Position numbers and translations under genes: made by a program. This document shows, one piece after another, positions 1-7,134 of a stretch of DNA of 64,000 nt. The first letter of the stretch is position 1; the number at the start of each line of letters is the position of its first letter. The stretch is taken from positions 49,556-113,555 of IMG/VR virus record IMGVR_UViG_3300025407_000020. One strand, 5' to 3'. The stretch is from a virus. The notes beneath the pieces are model-generated. The model made no database searches. It was not told the origin of the DNA and saw only the letters and a program-made list of their open reading frames with translations.

Positions 1-49
1 TTTCTGCCCACTTACAGGCAAAGCCGATGCGTTTGATAGTGTTTGTCAT
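1..49 (-). CDS. N-terminus of a gene running off the left edge (possibly UV damage endonuclease-like)
   Basis: Only 16 codons are visible. An ATG at 49 on the minus strand opens a frame reading MTNTIKRIGFACKWAE up to the window edge. The RIGFACKW start resembles the first beta strand of phage UvdE/UvsE-type UV damage endonucleases (TIM barrels). That is recall from a very short stretch, so the identity is a guess. It follows the glycosyltransferase ending at 94 after 44 bases, in the same direction. Confidence 0.4.
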   Translation of the reverse strand, partial: MTNTIKRIGFACKWAE

Positions 50-93
50 AGTATCCACTCTATCATTATCTTGAGTCATTGTCAAGCACTTTC

Positions 94-1422
94 TCAAAAG
101 TCAAACAATCCCATTCCAGTTACTTCTTCTACGGGTTCAAATGTAGGATCCTTAGTCAGCCAAGTTTCCTTGTCAGTGTAGATGATTCTAAACTTATGTT
201 TATTAGACAACACAGACCTAACATCGTCAATACAGATAATGTTGCGCTTCAAACTTTTGATAAAGTCACTATATTTAACAGTGGTTTCATTACAAATCTT
301 AGCTGTATTGTTGTTTGATTTCTTAGATTCAAACTCATTGAAACAATGATTCCACTTATGAAACGCTGCATCCTCATGAATCTTGAAATGATTCACTGAA
401 ACATATGCAGTATACCAGTCTTTTGCCGTAGGATATCTCTCATAGACAAACTTGATATCCTCAACCATATGCTTTTTACTGGTAGTGAAGAACTGTGTGC
501 TGGGGAAGTTCTGCGTCCAGCGTTGATTCTCAAGCGCAAACGTAGGTAGCTGAATCATCTGTTCAAGAAATGCAATGCCATAGCTTTCTACAGTGCTAGG
601 GTTGAATGCTACACGGCAGCTTGTGATGAAGTCTACCTTCTCTTCTCCAATGACACTGACAGCAATCTTGTAGTCAACTCCGATCTTCTTCAATCGTTCT
701 TCAAACTTCTTAGCACCATTAGCACTTGTCATTACACGAGCAGGTAGCTTAGTCTGTTCAATCAAGTCAAGATAGAGTTCAGGATTCTTACCTTCTTCCC
801 AACGTCCAATAAACAATACTCCCTCGCGAGGCTTGTCATATTCTTGTAACAAGCCTTTTTCGGGAAGGGGAATAGGAAGATGAACCGCATTGTCAAAATG
901 CAATTTATTGAACGTACTTTGTGTGCCGATAGTGATGTTATCCATCTTTAATTGTAAACGCATCATTTCGTTTACACTGTCAAGAAATGGATTCTTAGTA
1001 TTTTTGAAGATTTGACTTTCTAGATGAGTGTATGCAATAGTCTGAATATAATCTGACAATCCAAGCGTAGAGATTACCTGAATAGTTTCATAGGTATTGC
1101 ACACAAATGCATCGTAAATATTCGTAGTTAATGCCTTGATCGTAGCGTCACGAAAGTTAGCCATACGCTCATAGCAGTAACTATCCTCATACATAAAGAT
1201 AGCACTATGATCGGTATAGCGCATTGGATTGCTAGGGTAGATGATATTTGCTTTGAGTTCTTTGATAAACTCATCAGCTACACCCTGAGGACTCTTATCT
1301 GTGATAATATCTACATATATTCCATGTGTGTTCATCAAGTCACAAAAACTCTTTGTGAACTGACCGATACCACCATGTGGAATCAATGTCTGTGAACTAA
1401 CTAGGAATCCGATACGTTTCAT
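94..1422 (-). CDS. Glycosyltransferase (GT-B-like)
   Basis: A 442-residue protein starting MKRIGFLVSSQTLIPHGG, the usual first strand and glycine loop of GT-B glycosyltransferases (GGIGQF). The middle contains GVLFIGRWEEGKNPELYLDL and later FNPSTVESYGIAFLEQM, which match the nucleotide-sugar side of GT4-type enzymes (E-x7-E region). It probably transfers a sugar; donor and acceptor are unknown. A virion protein, or DNA carrying the deazaguanine base made by neighbouring genes, are both possible. I chose the ATG at 1422 because it overlaps the QueE stop as TAATG; an in-frame ATG 12 bases upstream has no better ribosome site. Confidence 0.75.
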   Translation of the reverse strand: MKRIGFLVSSQTLIPHGGIGQFTKSFCDLMNTHGIYVDIITDKSPQGVADEFIKELKANIIYPSNPMRYTDHSAIFMYEDSYCYERMANFRDATIKALTTNIYDAFVCNTYETIQVISTLGLSDYIQTIAYTHLESQIFKNTKNPFLDSVNEMMRLQLKMDNITIGTQSTFNKLHFDNAVHLPIPLPEKGLLQEYDKPREGVLFIGRWEEGKNPELYLDLIEQTKLPARVMTSANGAKKFEERLKKIGVDYKIAVSVIGEEKVDFITSCRVAFNPSTVESYGIAFLEQMIQLPTFALENQRWTQNFPSTQFFTTSKKHMVEDIKFVYERYPTAKDWYTAYVSVNHFKIHEDAAFHKWNHCFNEFESKKSNNNTAKICNETTVKYSDFIKSLKRNIICIDDVRSVLSNKHKFRIIYTDKETWLTKDPTFEPVEEVTGMGLFDF

Positions 1423-2282
1423 TAAGTTGCCCATTGGTTTTTGAAAAGTGGCACCTGGAGCCTGTCCGAATAACGAAGACCATGCTTCATTGCAGCCAAT
1501 GCAACATTCTTGTTGTTGAGAGCATAGACGCTTTCAACACCACCAACTGGCATCAGATAAACATCACCCTTAAATCCTGCATCACGATAAATCTTGACAG
1601 TTTCAAGTGCTTCATTAATATCATCTTCTGTTGCAACAACAAACTTGAGATAAACGTGACCTACATTTTGATAGCTTGCAACAACCTCAGGCTTGATTGC
1701 GTCTTCACGAGACTCACCTGAACAACTCAACTTAGCACTGACGCTGAAAGTAATTTCTCGCTCAAAGCCGGGGTGCGGACGATCATCATGCCATGCCCAA
1801 GCCTCAAGATAATCAGCAACAGCAGGGGATAGCTCCTGAGTACCATTGGTCTCAAAAGTAATCTCTTTAAGACCCTGCATCTTAGGATGACTCAGTAGTT
1901 CAGGAAAAGCACGTTGCCAACCTAGGAGTGGTTCTCCTCCTGTGATGACGAGGTGTTCGTCTCGCCATTCCCCAAACGGAAGGAGTTCCATAATACTATT
2001 GACAATGGAATCAATATCCCTAACGGGAGAAAGATGCTTAAAGCGAGGATCCCAGGATGCATACGAGTCGCATCCCGTAGTGACGAGCGGAAGTTCGCCA
2101 TATTCCTTGTAATCTTCGGGATTGATTTGTTCTCGCTCACTTGATAGTTCTCCCTTGGGCATACCGAACCCACTGCATTTAAAATTACAACCGAACGTGC
2201 GTAAGAACACGCTCGGTACACCCATATAACGACCTTCACCCTGAATTGAGTAAAATAGTTCACTGATCTTGATTTTTGTCAT
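1422..2282 (-). CDS. queE: 7-carboxy-7-deazaguanine synthase QueE (radical SAM)
   Basis: A 286-residue radical SAM enzyme that converts 6-carboxytetrahydropterin to 7-carboxy-7-deazaguanine in queuosine/preQ0 synthesis. It shows the QueE start (LFYSIQGEGRYMGVPSVFLR), the cluster cysteines and the SAM-binding ITGGEPLLGW and TFETNGTQ motifs. The cysteine motif is split: CNFKC is followed by about 34 inserted residues before GCDSYASW, so the spacing is Cx3Cx34C instead of the bacterial Cx3CxxC. From memory this insert is common in phage QueE. It works with FolE (7131-7808) and QueD (3151-3693), and DpdA at 10772-12331 would use the final base. Confidence 0.93.
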   Translation of the reverse strand: MTKIKISELFYSIQGEGRYMGVPSVFLRTFGCNFKCSGFGMPKGELSSEREQINPEDYKEYGELPLVTTGCDSYASWDPRFKHLSPVRDIDSIVNSIMELLPFGEWRDEHLVITGGEPLLGWQRAFPELLSHPKMQGLKEITFETNGTQELSPAVADYLEAWAWHDDRPHPGFEREITFSVSAKLSCSGESREDAIKPEVVASYQNVGHVYLKFVVATEDDINEALETVKIYRDAGFKGDVYLMPVGGVESVYALNNKNVALAAMKHGLRYSDRLQVPLFKNQWAT

Positions 2283-2490
2283 TCTTTAATCTTTTCATTT
2301 CTATTTCATATTCATCTGGGTACAGTGCGATTTCTGCATCACACCAACCTACATGATTACAATACATGTCGCCCTTTGTTACGCACTGCGGTTTATTGCC
2401 TGAATTGATTTCATGCATCCAGTTTTTGTACAATATAAAGGACCCGGCAGCACATAGTACAGTTATAATTATAAGCTGAAATGTAAACAT
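2260..2490 (-). CDS. Small membrane-anchored protein, unknown function
   Basis: A 76-residue protein beginning MFTFQLIIITVLCAAGSFIL, one N-terminal membrane segment, followed by a soluble tail with three cysteines (QCV, YCNHVGWCD) and a charged C-terminus. The ATG at 2490 is preferred over an in-frame TTG at 2496; the upstream phosphoribosyltransferase stops at 2497. It overlaps the start of queE by 23 bases, so the two are probably translated together. I do not recognise a family. Confidence 0.6.
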   Translation of the reverse strand: MFTFQLIIITVLCAAGSFILYKNWMHEINSGNKPQCVTKGDMYCNHVGWCDAEIALYPDEYEIEMKRLKNDKNQDQ

Positions 2491-2496
2491 TGTCAA

Positions 2497-2991
2497 CTAC
2501 CTTTTCCACCATTCTTCCCAGGGGAAGACGACCCAAACTGGGTTTTCTGCCTTATTGATACTCTCACCGATATAGTTAACTTCAACTAGGCTTACGTCAT
2601 TGTCAACTAATGTAGCGAAGCGAACACTTTCATTCCAAATACCGTCCCACTTAGGATCATGTTTGAATGCGCTACATGCCCAATCATTCTTGATCCAGTT
2701 GAGTGTTGCACCAGTATCATTGATATCATCAACGATTAGAATGTTCTTACCATTGTAGGCGTCTTCTGCCATCCAGCAGTTAGATTCAGATTCGCCACCG
2801 TCACGAAGACTGACCTTAAGTGTCTCCATAGGAATGTCGAGATAATGACTAATCTTAAGTGCAGGGACTAGGCCCCCACGAGTCAGTCCAACAACATAAT
2901 CAGGCACCCAATGATCCTTGATCATTTGACGCATGATATTATGAACCAATGTGTCAATCTGTTCATCGGTGTAGTATACTTTATTTGTCAT
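2497..2991 (-). CDS. Purine-type phosphoribosyltransferase
   Basis: A 164-residue type I phosphoribosyltransferase. VVGLTRGGLVPALKISHYL gives the PP-binding loop, and NILIVDDINDTGATL is the PRPP-binding signature (two acidic residues then DTGxTL). The general shape is that of Gpt/Hpt xanthine-hypoxanthine phosphoribosyltransferases. Known enzymes of the family join a free purine base to PRPP. Here it lies between queE and queD, so it might act on a deazapurine or salvage purines; that link is inference from position. The small Cys-rich gene upstream overlaps its start by 11 bases. Confidence 0.85.
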   Translation of the reverse strand: MTNKVYYTDEQIDTLVHNIMRQMIKDHWVPDYVVGLTRGGLVPALKISHYLDIPMETLKVSLRDGGESESNCWMAEDAYNGKNILIVDDINDTGATLNWIKNDWACSAFKHDPKWDGIWNESVRFATLVDNDVSLVEVNYIGESINKAENPVWVVFPWEEWWKR

Positions 2992-3154
2992 TATCTACTG
3001 TATCCTTGTGCATGATGGTCGGCCTCATGTTTCCGTAAAGAAGCTGCTTGCATTTAGTATCATCATATGGGTTGCGTGGACAGAAGAATCCACCTGATCC
3101 ATCACTATTTTTGCCCCAGCGAAAGCAAACCTCTTCACAAGAACATTCAATCAT
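2981..3154 (-). CDS. Small cysteine-rich protein (57 aa), unknown
   Basis: A short open frame of 57 codons between queD and the phosphoribosyltransferase. Its ATG overlaps the queD stop as ATGA and it reads into the next gene for 11 bases, the usual sign of translational coupling. The protein starts MIECSCEEVCFRWGKN and has five cysteines (positions 4, 6, 10, 25, 35) that could bind a metal. No family is recognised. Without it there would be a 160-base hole in an otherwise gap-free operon, which supports it being real. Confidence 0.7.
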   Translation of the reverse strand: MIECSCEEVCFRWGKNSDGSGGFFCPRNPYDDTKCKQLLYGNMRPTIMHKDTVDNDK

Positions 3155-3693
3155 CCCAGCAAATCCTCATGCCATTCACGATGACCTTCACGGAAAGCCA
3201 TGTTGCTCTGTGTTTCACGAACTTCAACGCGATAGCACCAAAGACGATCGGCTTCACCTGCACCCCAATGGTCTGGAATGTAAACACCGTTGATGAAGTT
3301 ATAGATCATGTCGGCAAGTGCTTCACACCCAGTTGCAGGGATGATAGTCAACTTAGCCATACCACGTTCTTGCAACAATTTGAACACATCCATATCCGGA
3401 TCGTCTTCTGCTACAAGAAGGGTATGATCAAACTGATCCTCAAGAATACCCTTAAGGTCCTTCAAGCCGCCGTAGTCTGCACACCAATTACGTGCGTCTA
3501 ACGTGTCGGCACCAAAGTATACCTTGATAGTGAAACTGTAACCATGAATCTGATTACAGTGGCTATCGGCTCGCCACTGACGATATGCACACGGGAATGC
3601 GTCATGCCACTCCTTAGTGCTGGTATACTTGTACGACATCTGCGGTCGTGTTTCTAACTTATATTTCTTAGTTGCATCATCAATAAAAGACAT
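3151..3693 (-). CDS. queD: 6-carboxy-5,6,7,8-tetrahydropterin synthase QueD
   Basis: A 180-residue T-fold enzyme of the 6-pyruvoyl-tetrahydropterin synthase family, second step of preQ0 synthesis after FolE. AFPCAYRQWRADSHCNQIHG carries the catalytic cysteine and zinc histidines (H-x4-H followed by GYSF), DYGGLKDLKGILEDQFDHTLL is the conserved FD(Y/F)..L...LDHxxLN segment, and ATGCEALADMIYNFI plus VRVEVRET complete the pterin site. It is longer than bacterial QueD (about 120 aa), with an N-terminal extension. AAGGAG sits 6 to 7 bases before the ATG at 3693. Confidence 0.93.
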   Translation of the reverse strand: MSFIDDATKKYKLETRPQMSYKYTSTKEWHDAFPCAYRQWRADSHCNQIHGYSFTIKVYFGADTLDARNWCADYGGLKDLKGILEDQFDHTLLVAEDDPDMDVFKLLQERGMAKLTIIPATGCEALADMIYNFINGVYIPDHWGAGEADRLWCYRVEVRETQSNMAFREGHREWHEDLLG

Positions 3694-3753
3694 TCTTTTT
3701 CTCCTTAGATGACACGCAGAATGTTTATAGTGGGGTGAGTATCAAAGACCACT

Positions 3754-4212
3754 TTAGTACGCATAGCGACGGTTAATCCAGTCTAGTGTATCTTCTACTT
3801 CACAAAAACCTTCTGCTTCATAGATTTGCTGTACATCTAGACCATGATCAGCATAACCGTCTTCTAGCATTTCTTGATAGTAACTGCTCGGGATAGAGTA
3901 ACCAAGATCACTACCGATCATCTTATAGATCATTGCGGTATACGTCTTTTTCCCAAAAGTTACGTCAATATATTCCTTGCCATAAAAGTCTGGGAAGCCC
4001 TCAAGGATATCCAGCGCCTTTTCACAATTCTCAGTGATGTCCCAAAGAACACACTGTAACGTATCGCCATAGCTTTCTTCAATATCCGCAACACCTCGGA
4101 ATACGAGACGATAGTTGGGGATATCAACACGGCCAATACTAATGGCATTAGGACAGCGCGAAGCCATCTGTGCAATGTTAGTGTTCATGCCATATGACAG
4201 CATGAGGGCCAT
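3754..4212 (-). CDS. Gamma-glutamylcyclotransferase-fold protein (AIG2-like)
   Basis: A 152-residue protein with the cyclotransferase fold signature LSYGMNTN near the N-terminus (family YGxN), then YRLVFRGVADIEES, CVLWDIT and LDILEGFPDFYGKEYIDV, the usual strand order of AIG2/GGCT proteins; a glutamate in the EGFP..Y region is the expected catalytic acid. The family cleaves gamma-glutamyl amides to 5-oxoproline. The substrate here is unknown. AGGAG lies 7 bases before the ATG. It sits directly upstream of queD in transcription order, so it could belong to the base-modification module, but phages also carry such genes elsewhere. Confidence 0.75.
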   Translation of the reverse strand: MALMLSYGMNTNIAQMASRCPNAISIGRVDIPNYRLVFRGVADIEESYGDTLQCVLWDITENCEKALDILEGFPDFYGKEYIDVTFGKKTYTAMIYKMIGSDLGYSIPSSYYQEMLEDGYADHGLDVQQIYEAEGFCEVEDTLDWINRRYAY

Positions 4213-4325
4213 CTGTATTCTCCTATATTAAAGTCTTACTATATACTATTTAGGATAGTTTGTCAATCAAAAAGATAAATAAAAGTGTGTAGTTCACGGT
4301 GACAGGTGTAAGGCTAAGTGAAGCA
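4213..4325 (+). promoter_or_regulatory. Intergenic region with a plus-strand late-promoter-like box and stem
   Basis: This 113-base gap contains GATAAATA on the plus strand (4274-4281) inside a segment closely matching the one before the plus-strand HNH gene at 45628: TTGTCAA, then CAAAAAGATAAATAAA, then TGTAGTTC. Downstream, TTCAC at about 4293 can pair with GTGAA at about 4318. No plus-strand gene follows, so it may be the remnant of a lost homing endonuclease leader, or a promoter for an antisense RNA. It also separates the cyclotransferase gene from the gene ending at 4326. Confidence 0.4.
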
Positions 4326-4559
4326 TTATTTGCTCCACTGCCCCAAAAAGCGGTCCATTTCCCAACGAAACGCTGTTGTTCTTTTAATCAAACCTATTCT
4401 CCACACCCAGGCAAACTTAGCACGAATGCTTAGTAAAACCATTCCTGCTCGTGATGCTGGAACTGCTTCATAAGGAGGTTCGCAGCCAGCCCCGACATTA
4501 GCATCATCCGGCTCATTTGCGGCTCTCTTTACCCACCAATCTTTATCGCGGTTAACCAT
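4326..4559 (-). CDS. Hypothetical protein (77 aa)
   Basis: A 77-residue basic protein starting MVNRDKDWWVKRAANEPDDA with many tryptophans. Its ATG overlaps the stop of the upstream Smr-like gene as TAATG. No domain recognised. It is the last gene before the intergenic region at 4213-4325. Confidence 0.55.
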   Translation of the reverse strand: MVNRDKDWWVKRAANEPDDANVGAGCEPPYEAVPASRAGMVLLSIRAKFAWVWRIGLIKRTTAFRWEMDRFLGQWSK

Positions 4560-4777
4560 TATTTAAATCTTCCTATTGTAATTACACCGAAGCGATACAT
4601 CTTGTATTCGCATCCAATCCTATTTAGTACTTGTTCGGTTAGTTTAACCATTTTTACGCTGTTGCCACAAATGACGGTGAGTGGAAAACTGTTCTGATTC
4701 ATCAGAACAAAGTTCTCCACTAACGCATCAACATCTTGATGCTTAACGCCGTGTAAGTCTAACTTACAACTTTCCAT
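4559..4777 (-). CDS. Smr-domain-like small protein
   Basis: A 72-residue protein starting MESCKLDLHGVKHQDVDALV. The LDLHG motif, followed by an alpha helix, a strand (FPLTVICGNS) and a helix, is the pattern of the Smr domain (MutS2 C-terminus type), known as a small endonuclease or nucleic-acid-binding unit. The usual HGxG second motif is here CGNS, so nuclease activity is doubtful. The start at 4777 lies inside the end of the upstream gene (14-base overlap); a longer frame upstream to 4858 is the shadow of that gene. Confidence 0.6.
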   Translation of the reverse strand: MESCKLDLHGVKHQDVDALVENFVLMNQNSFPLTVICGNSVKMVKLTEQVLNRIGCEYKMYRFGVITIGRFK

Positions 4778-4979
4778 ACAGTTTGTCAAGCATTTTCTTT
4801 GCAGTTGGATAGCTATCCATAGCATCAACAACTGCATCAACCTCGTCCAGACGAGCAATCATTTCCTCAGGAGTTTCATGCTTCTGATTGAAGTTATAGA
4901 ATCCGACAGGAACGGTGAACGAAAAGTTCAGGTTCTTGAATAGGTCATTAAACTTCTTGTTAGGGTCCTTAGGTTCCAT
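4764..4979 (-). CDS. Hypothetical protein (71 aa)
   Basis: A 71-residue protein starting MEPKDPNKKFNDLFKNLNFS, acidic towards the middle (RLDEVDAVVDAMDS) and probably helical. I recall similar short proteins in T4-like cyanophages but no function. It begins one base after the stop of the nucleotidyltransferase-like gene frame and overlaps the following Smr-like gene. Confidence 0.6.
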   Translation of the reverse strand: MEPKDPNKKFNDLFKNLNFSFTVPVGFYNFNQKHETPEEMIARLDEVDAVVDAMDSYPTAKKMLDKLYGKL

Positions 4980-4980
4980 G

Positions 4981-5439
4981 TTACTTTCCTTCTGCTTGTG
5001 CTACACGTTTACGAAGAATACTTGAACTAAAGCTATGATCGCGGCTGTTAAAGATTAACTCAATATTACGATGCTCACATTCTTTGCGACCAGTAAAGTC
5101 TGTAGTTTCATACTCTACACCCAATATACGACAATCTAGGGGCAATGTCAAGAGTAAATCTACCAAATCTTTTTCCGTTTCGTAAACCACAATCTCGTCA
5201 ACAAAGCGACATGCACTAAGTTGGATTTGACGTTCAACGATTGACTGGACAGGCTTGTTCTTTGTATCTGGGCGATCAATGGTTGGATCAGTCTGTAGCC
5301 CGGCAATCAGATAGTCACAGTGATTTTTGGCTTCGGCAAGCATGGCGATGTGTCCGGCATGAAGTAGGTCCCATGCGCTAAATGTTATCCCTATCCGCTT
5401 TCCTTGCTCTTTAAGTTCTTTAATCTTATTGAATATCAT
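4981..5439 (-). CDS. Cytidylyltransferase-like nucleotidyltransferase
   Basis: A 152-residue protein of the HxGH nucleotidyltransferase superfamily, like glycerol-3-phosphate cytidylyltransferase TagD or the RfaE C-terminal domain. GITFSAWDLLHAGHIAMLAEAK carries the HxGH nucleotide motif and SRDHSFSSSILRKRV the C-terminal (I/F)SS(S/T)xxR motif. It would couple CTP or ATP to a phosphorylated sugar or polyol and could feed the phage glycosyltransferases, which is inference. AAAGGAG precedes the ATG at 5439 by 7 bases and lies inside the end of the homing endonuclease gene, so the insertion of that gene kept this ribosome site. Confidence 0.8.
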   Translation of the reverse strand: MIFNKIKELKEQGKRIGITFSAWDLLHAGHIAMLAEAKNHCDYLIAGLQTDPTIDRPDTKNKPVQSIVERQIQLSACRFVDEIVVYETEKDLVDLLLTLPLDCRILGVEYETTDFTGRKECEHRNIELIFNSRDHSFSSSILRKRVAQAEGK

Positions 5440-6145
5440 ATTCAATCTCCTTTGATAAACATTCTGTTTTACCTGCCATTGCTAGTTCCGGATAATAACT
5501 AAAGTCTGCGTATTCTTTAAGAATAGCTTGTTCTTGTTGGAAACAATCATACAGATTAGATTCTTTAGTCCAACAAATCCTGCCTCCATTGCGAGTAATA
5601 AAGTCATAATACCTAGTACGCATATTCATAGTGATTCCTACTTTATAGAACTTAGTACCATCGGTATCATTTAGTTCTATAAAGTATAAAACTCCGGGAG
5701 TTTCTTTGAGTTCGGGTTTCTTAGCAAACACAGATTCACAATACTTTCCAGGACCACTACTCGCAGTGCATAGTTTGCACCCGGAACCGTTTTTATGAAG
5801 CTCTGGCTTCTGCCAAAACTCACCGTGATCAGGGCAAAACATCTTCATCTTCACAGATATTCTAGTAAAGGTAGATTCATCGTATGAATAATAGGAACCA
5901 TGAACTTGTTCAAACAGAACTTTAATGTCATCCCACTTGCCCCCGGCCTTGTCAGCTTTACATTTCGGGCATCCGTGTTTTCCTAAATGATCAGCCGGCT
6001 TCTGCATCCAATCACCATGAATAGGACAAGTGATGCTTACCTTTTCTAGCATAGCCTTATATTCTACATTATCATAAGTATATTTGCCTTGATGTACTTC
6101 AACTGCTCTACTAACAAACTCGTCTTTGGTTAATCGCTTGCTCAT
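5426..6145 (-). CDS. Homing endonuclease, GIY-YIG-like with two zinc-ribbon repeats
   Basis: A 239-residue free-standing mobile endonuclease. Two N-terminal repeats (about residues 40-80 and 95-135) each have a CPxHG ... QKP ... CxxC pattern (ITCPIHGDWMQKP / GCPKCK; MFCPDHGEFWQKP / GCKLC), like the DUF723 repeats of phage homing enzymes. The C-terminal half, GVLYFIELN ... KFYKVGIT ... R, is a GIY-YIG-type nuclease core. The start at 6145 is chosen because GAGGAG is 7 bases upstream; a start at 6175 would lie inside the promoter and hairpin. It overlaps the next gene by 14 bases. Confidence 0.8.
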   Translation of the reverse strand: MSKRLTKDEFVSRAVEVHQGKYTYDNVEYKAMLEKVSITCPIHGDWMQKPADHLGKHGCPKCKADKAGGKWDDIKVLFEQVHGSYYSYDESTFTRISVKMKMFCPDHGEFWQKPELHKNGSGCKLCTASSGPGKYCESVFAKKPELKETPGVLYFIELNDTDGTKFYKVGITMNMRTRYYDFITRNGGRICWTKESNLYDCFQQEQAILKEYADFSYYPELAMAGKTECLSKEIEYDIQ

Positions 6146-6177
6146 CGGTGACTCCTCGTATAAAGTATTTATCACCG
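6146..6177 (-). promoter_or_regulatory. Late promoter inside a hairpin that encloses the ribosome site
   Basis: On the minus strand the leader contains CGGTGA, then GATAAATA (6166-6173), then GAGGAG, then TCACCG directly before the ATG. CGGTGA and TCACCG pair perfectly over 6 bp, closing a loop that holds the ribosome site. RNA read through from upstream would fold; RNA started at the late promoter would lack the 5' arm. This is the arrangement known for T4 I-TevI. Confidence 0.65.
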
Positions 6178-6203
6178 CCTGCGTGTTTTATATCAAAAGT
6201 TTG

Positions 6204-6410
6204 TTAAAGCCACCTCAATGCGAACCAACTTGCATCTCCTTCGTTAGCAAAATAATATGTCATTGTACCATAAGCGGCATCCCATACCCACGGTCTTTCG
6301 GTGTCTACGCAATCCTTAAAGGGAGCTTTAGTACCGATATTCTTTTCACACCAGTCAATAATAGGAATAACATCATCTACTGCTTTGATTGTTATCTGGG
6401 CAGATATCAT
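6204..6410 (-). CDS. Small protein, family with C-terminal F-x-x-E-x-DA-x-x-F motif
   Basis: A 68-residue protein ending YYFANEGDASWFALRWL. The same C-terminal pattern (aromatic strand, acidic turn, DA, then W/F-x-L-x-W/Y) ends the proteins at 6696-6884 and 6877-7134, so these look like diverged paralogues. Its start overlaps the upstream gene by 38 bases. Function unknown. Confidence 0.6.
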   Translation of the reverse strand: MISAQITIKAVDDVIPIIDWCEKNIGTKAPFKDCVDTERPWVWDAAYGTMTYYFANEGDASWFALRWL

Positions 6411-6699
6411 AAACCACTTCCTCTACTAAGGGTTCGCCCCCTATTCCATATGTTACTCTGTATTCTTTGCCGGCATGTTCGTAGAAATAGGTATGAGTTC
6501 TTTGATTATTGGAATCAGAGTAATGTCCCACTAATTTAAGAACAATGAGCATTTGCTCTGCTTCTTCACCTACAAGTTCCCGCATTTCAGGACCATGTAC
6601 CTGACGAATCCATTCTCGCAGTTTTTCAACAGGCCACTGCATACGTTCTTCGGTTTGTTTACGCATGGCTTCGATAATTTTAAGATATTTGTCAGTCAT
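6373..6699 (-). CDS. Hypothetical protein (108 aa)
   Basis: A 108-residue protein starting MTDKYLKIIEAMRKQTEERM. The helical first half is followed by a strand-rich second half (THTYFYEHAGKEYRVTYGIG). The ATG at 6699 overlaps the stop of the upstream gene as ATGA, which decides the start over a GTG at 6714. No family recognised. Confidence 0.6.
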   Translation of the reverse strand: MTDKYLKIIEAMRKQTEERMQWPVEKLREWIRQVHGPEMRELVGEEAEQMLIVLKLVGHYSDSNNQRTHTYFYEHAGKEYRVTYGIGGEPLVEEVVYDICPDNNQSSR

Positions 6700-6884
6700 C
6701 CCCATTTCCACCAAGTTAACAGAGCGTCTTCCTCGTACTCAAAGTGCAGGTCGTAGCTATCTATGTTCTTTCCGATAGACCACGTGCCCTTACAGTTTTC
6801 ATTCAACCATTGCTGACTCAAATTAACCGAATTGGGATTGATCTTAATTTGAATCTTGTAGGTATGAATGATATCGTCATTCAT
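6696..6884 (-). CDS. Small protein, F-x-x-E-x-DA family paralogue
   Basis: A 62-residue protein starting MNDDIIHTYKIQIKINPNS and ending DLHFEYEEDALLTWWKWG, the same C-terminal pattern as the genes on both sides. The start at 6884 overlaps the stop of the upstream gene by 8 bases. Function unknown. Confidence 0.6.
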   Translation of the reverse strand: MNDDIIHTYKIQIKINPNSVNLSQQWLNENCKGTWSIGKNIDSYDLHFEYEEDALLTWWKWG

Positions 6885-7134
6885 ATTTAAGTTTAAACCA
6901 CATTTCATCTGCTTCTGTGAGGAACTTCAAGCGATACTTGAATGTCATTGACACGGGATCGTATGCTTCTTCTAAATCATACTTTCCCGGGAAGTGCGAC
7001 TGCATTTGTTCCATAGCCCATCGGTATCGGTTAGTCTCCTCTGAGCCACTAGGCTCTCTAAACCAATTAACCCAATTAACCGGACCTACTTTGTTAAGAA
7101 GTTCCTCAGGAGTCACGATAAACTTGTATTTCAC
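6877..7134 (-). CDS. Small protein, F-x-x-E-x-DA family paralogue
   Basis: An 85-residue protein starting MKYKFIVTPEELLNKVGPVN and ending RLKFLTEADEMWFKLKYE, third member of the local family. It overlaps the folE stop as ATGA, so it is probably translated in step with FolE. Function unknown. Confidence 0.65.
   Translation of the reverse strand: MKYKFIVTPEELLNKVGPVNWVNWFREPSGSEETNRYRWAMEQMQSHFPGKYDLEEAYDPVSMTFKYRLKFLTEADEMWFKLKYE

Noticed and set aside
4778-4858. Upstream extension of the Smr-like gene
   Set aside because: It reads in another frame through the gene ending at 4764; the ATG at 4777 directly begins the recognisable LDLHG domain.
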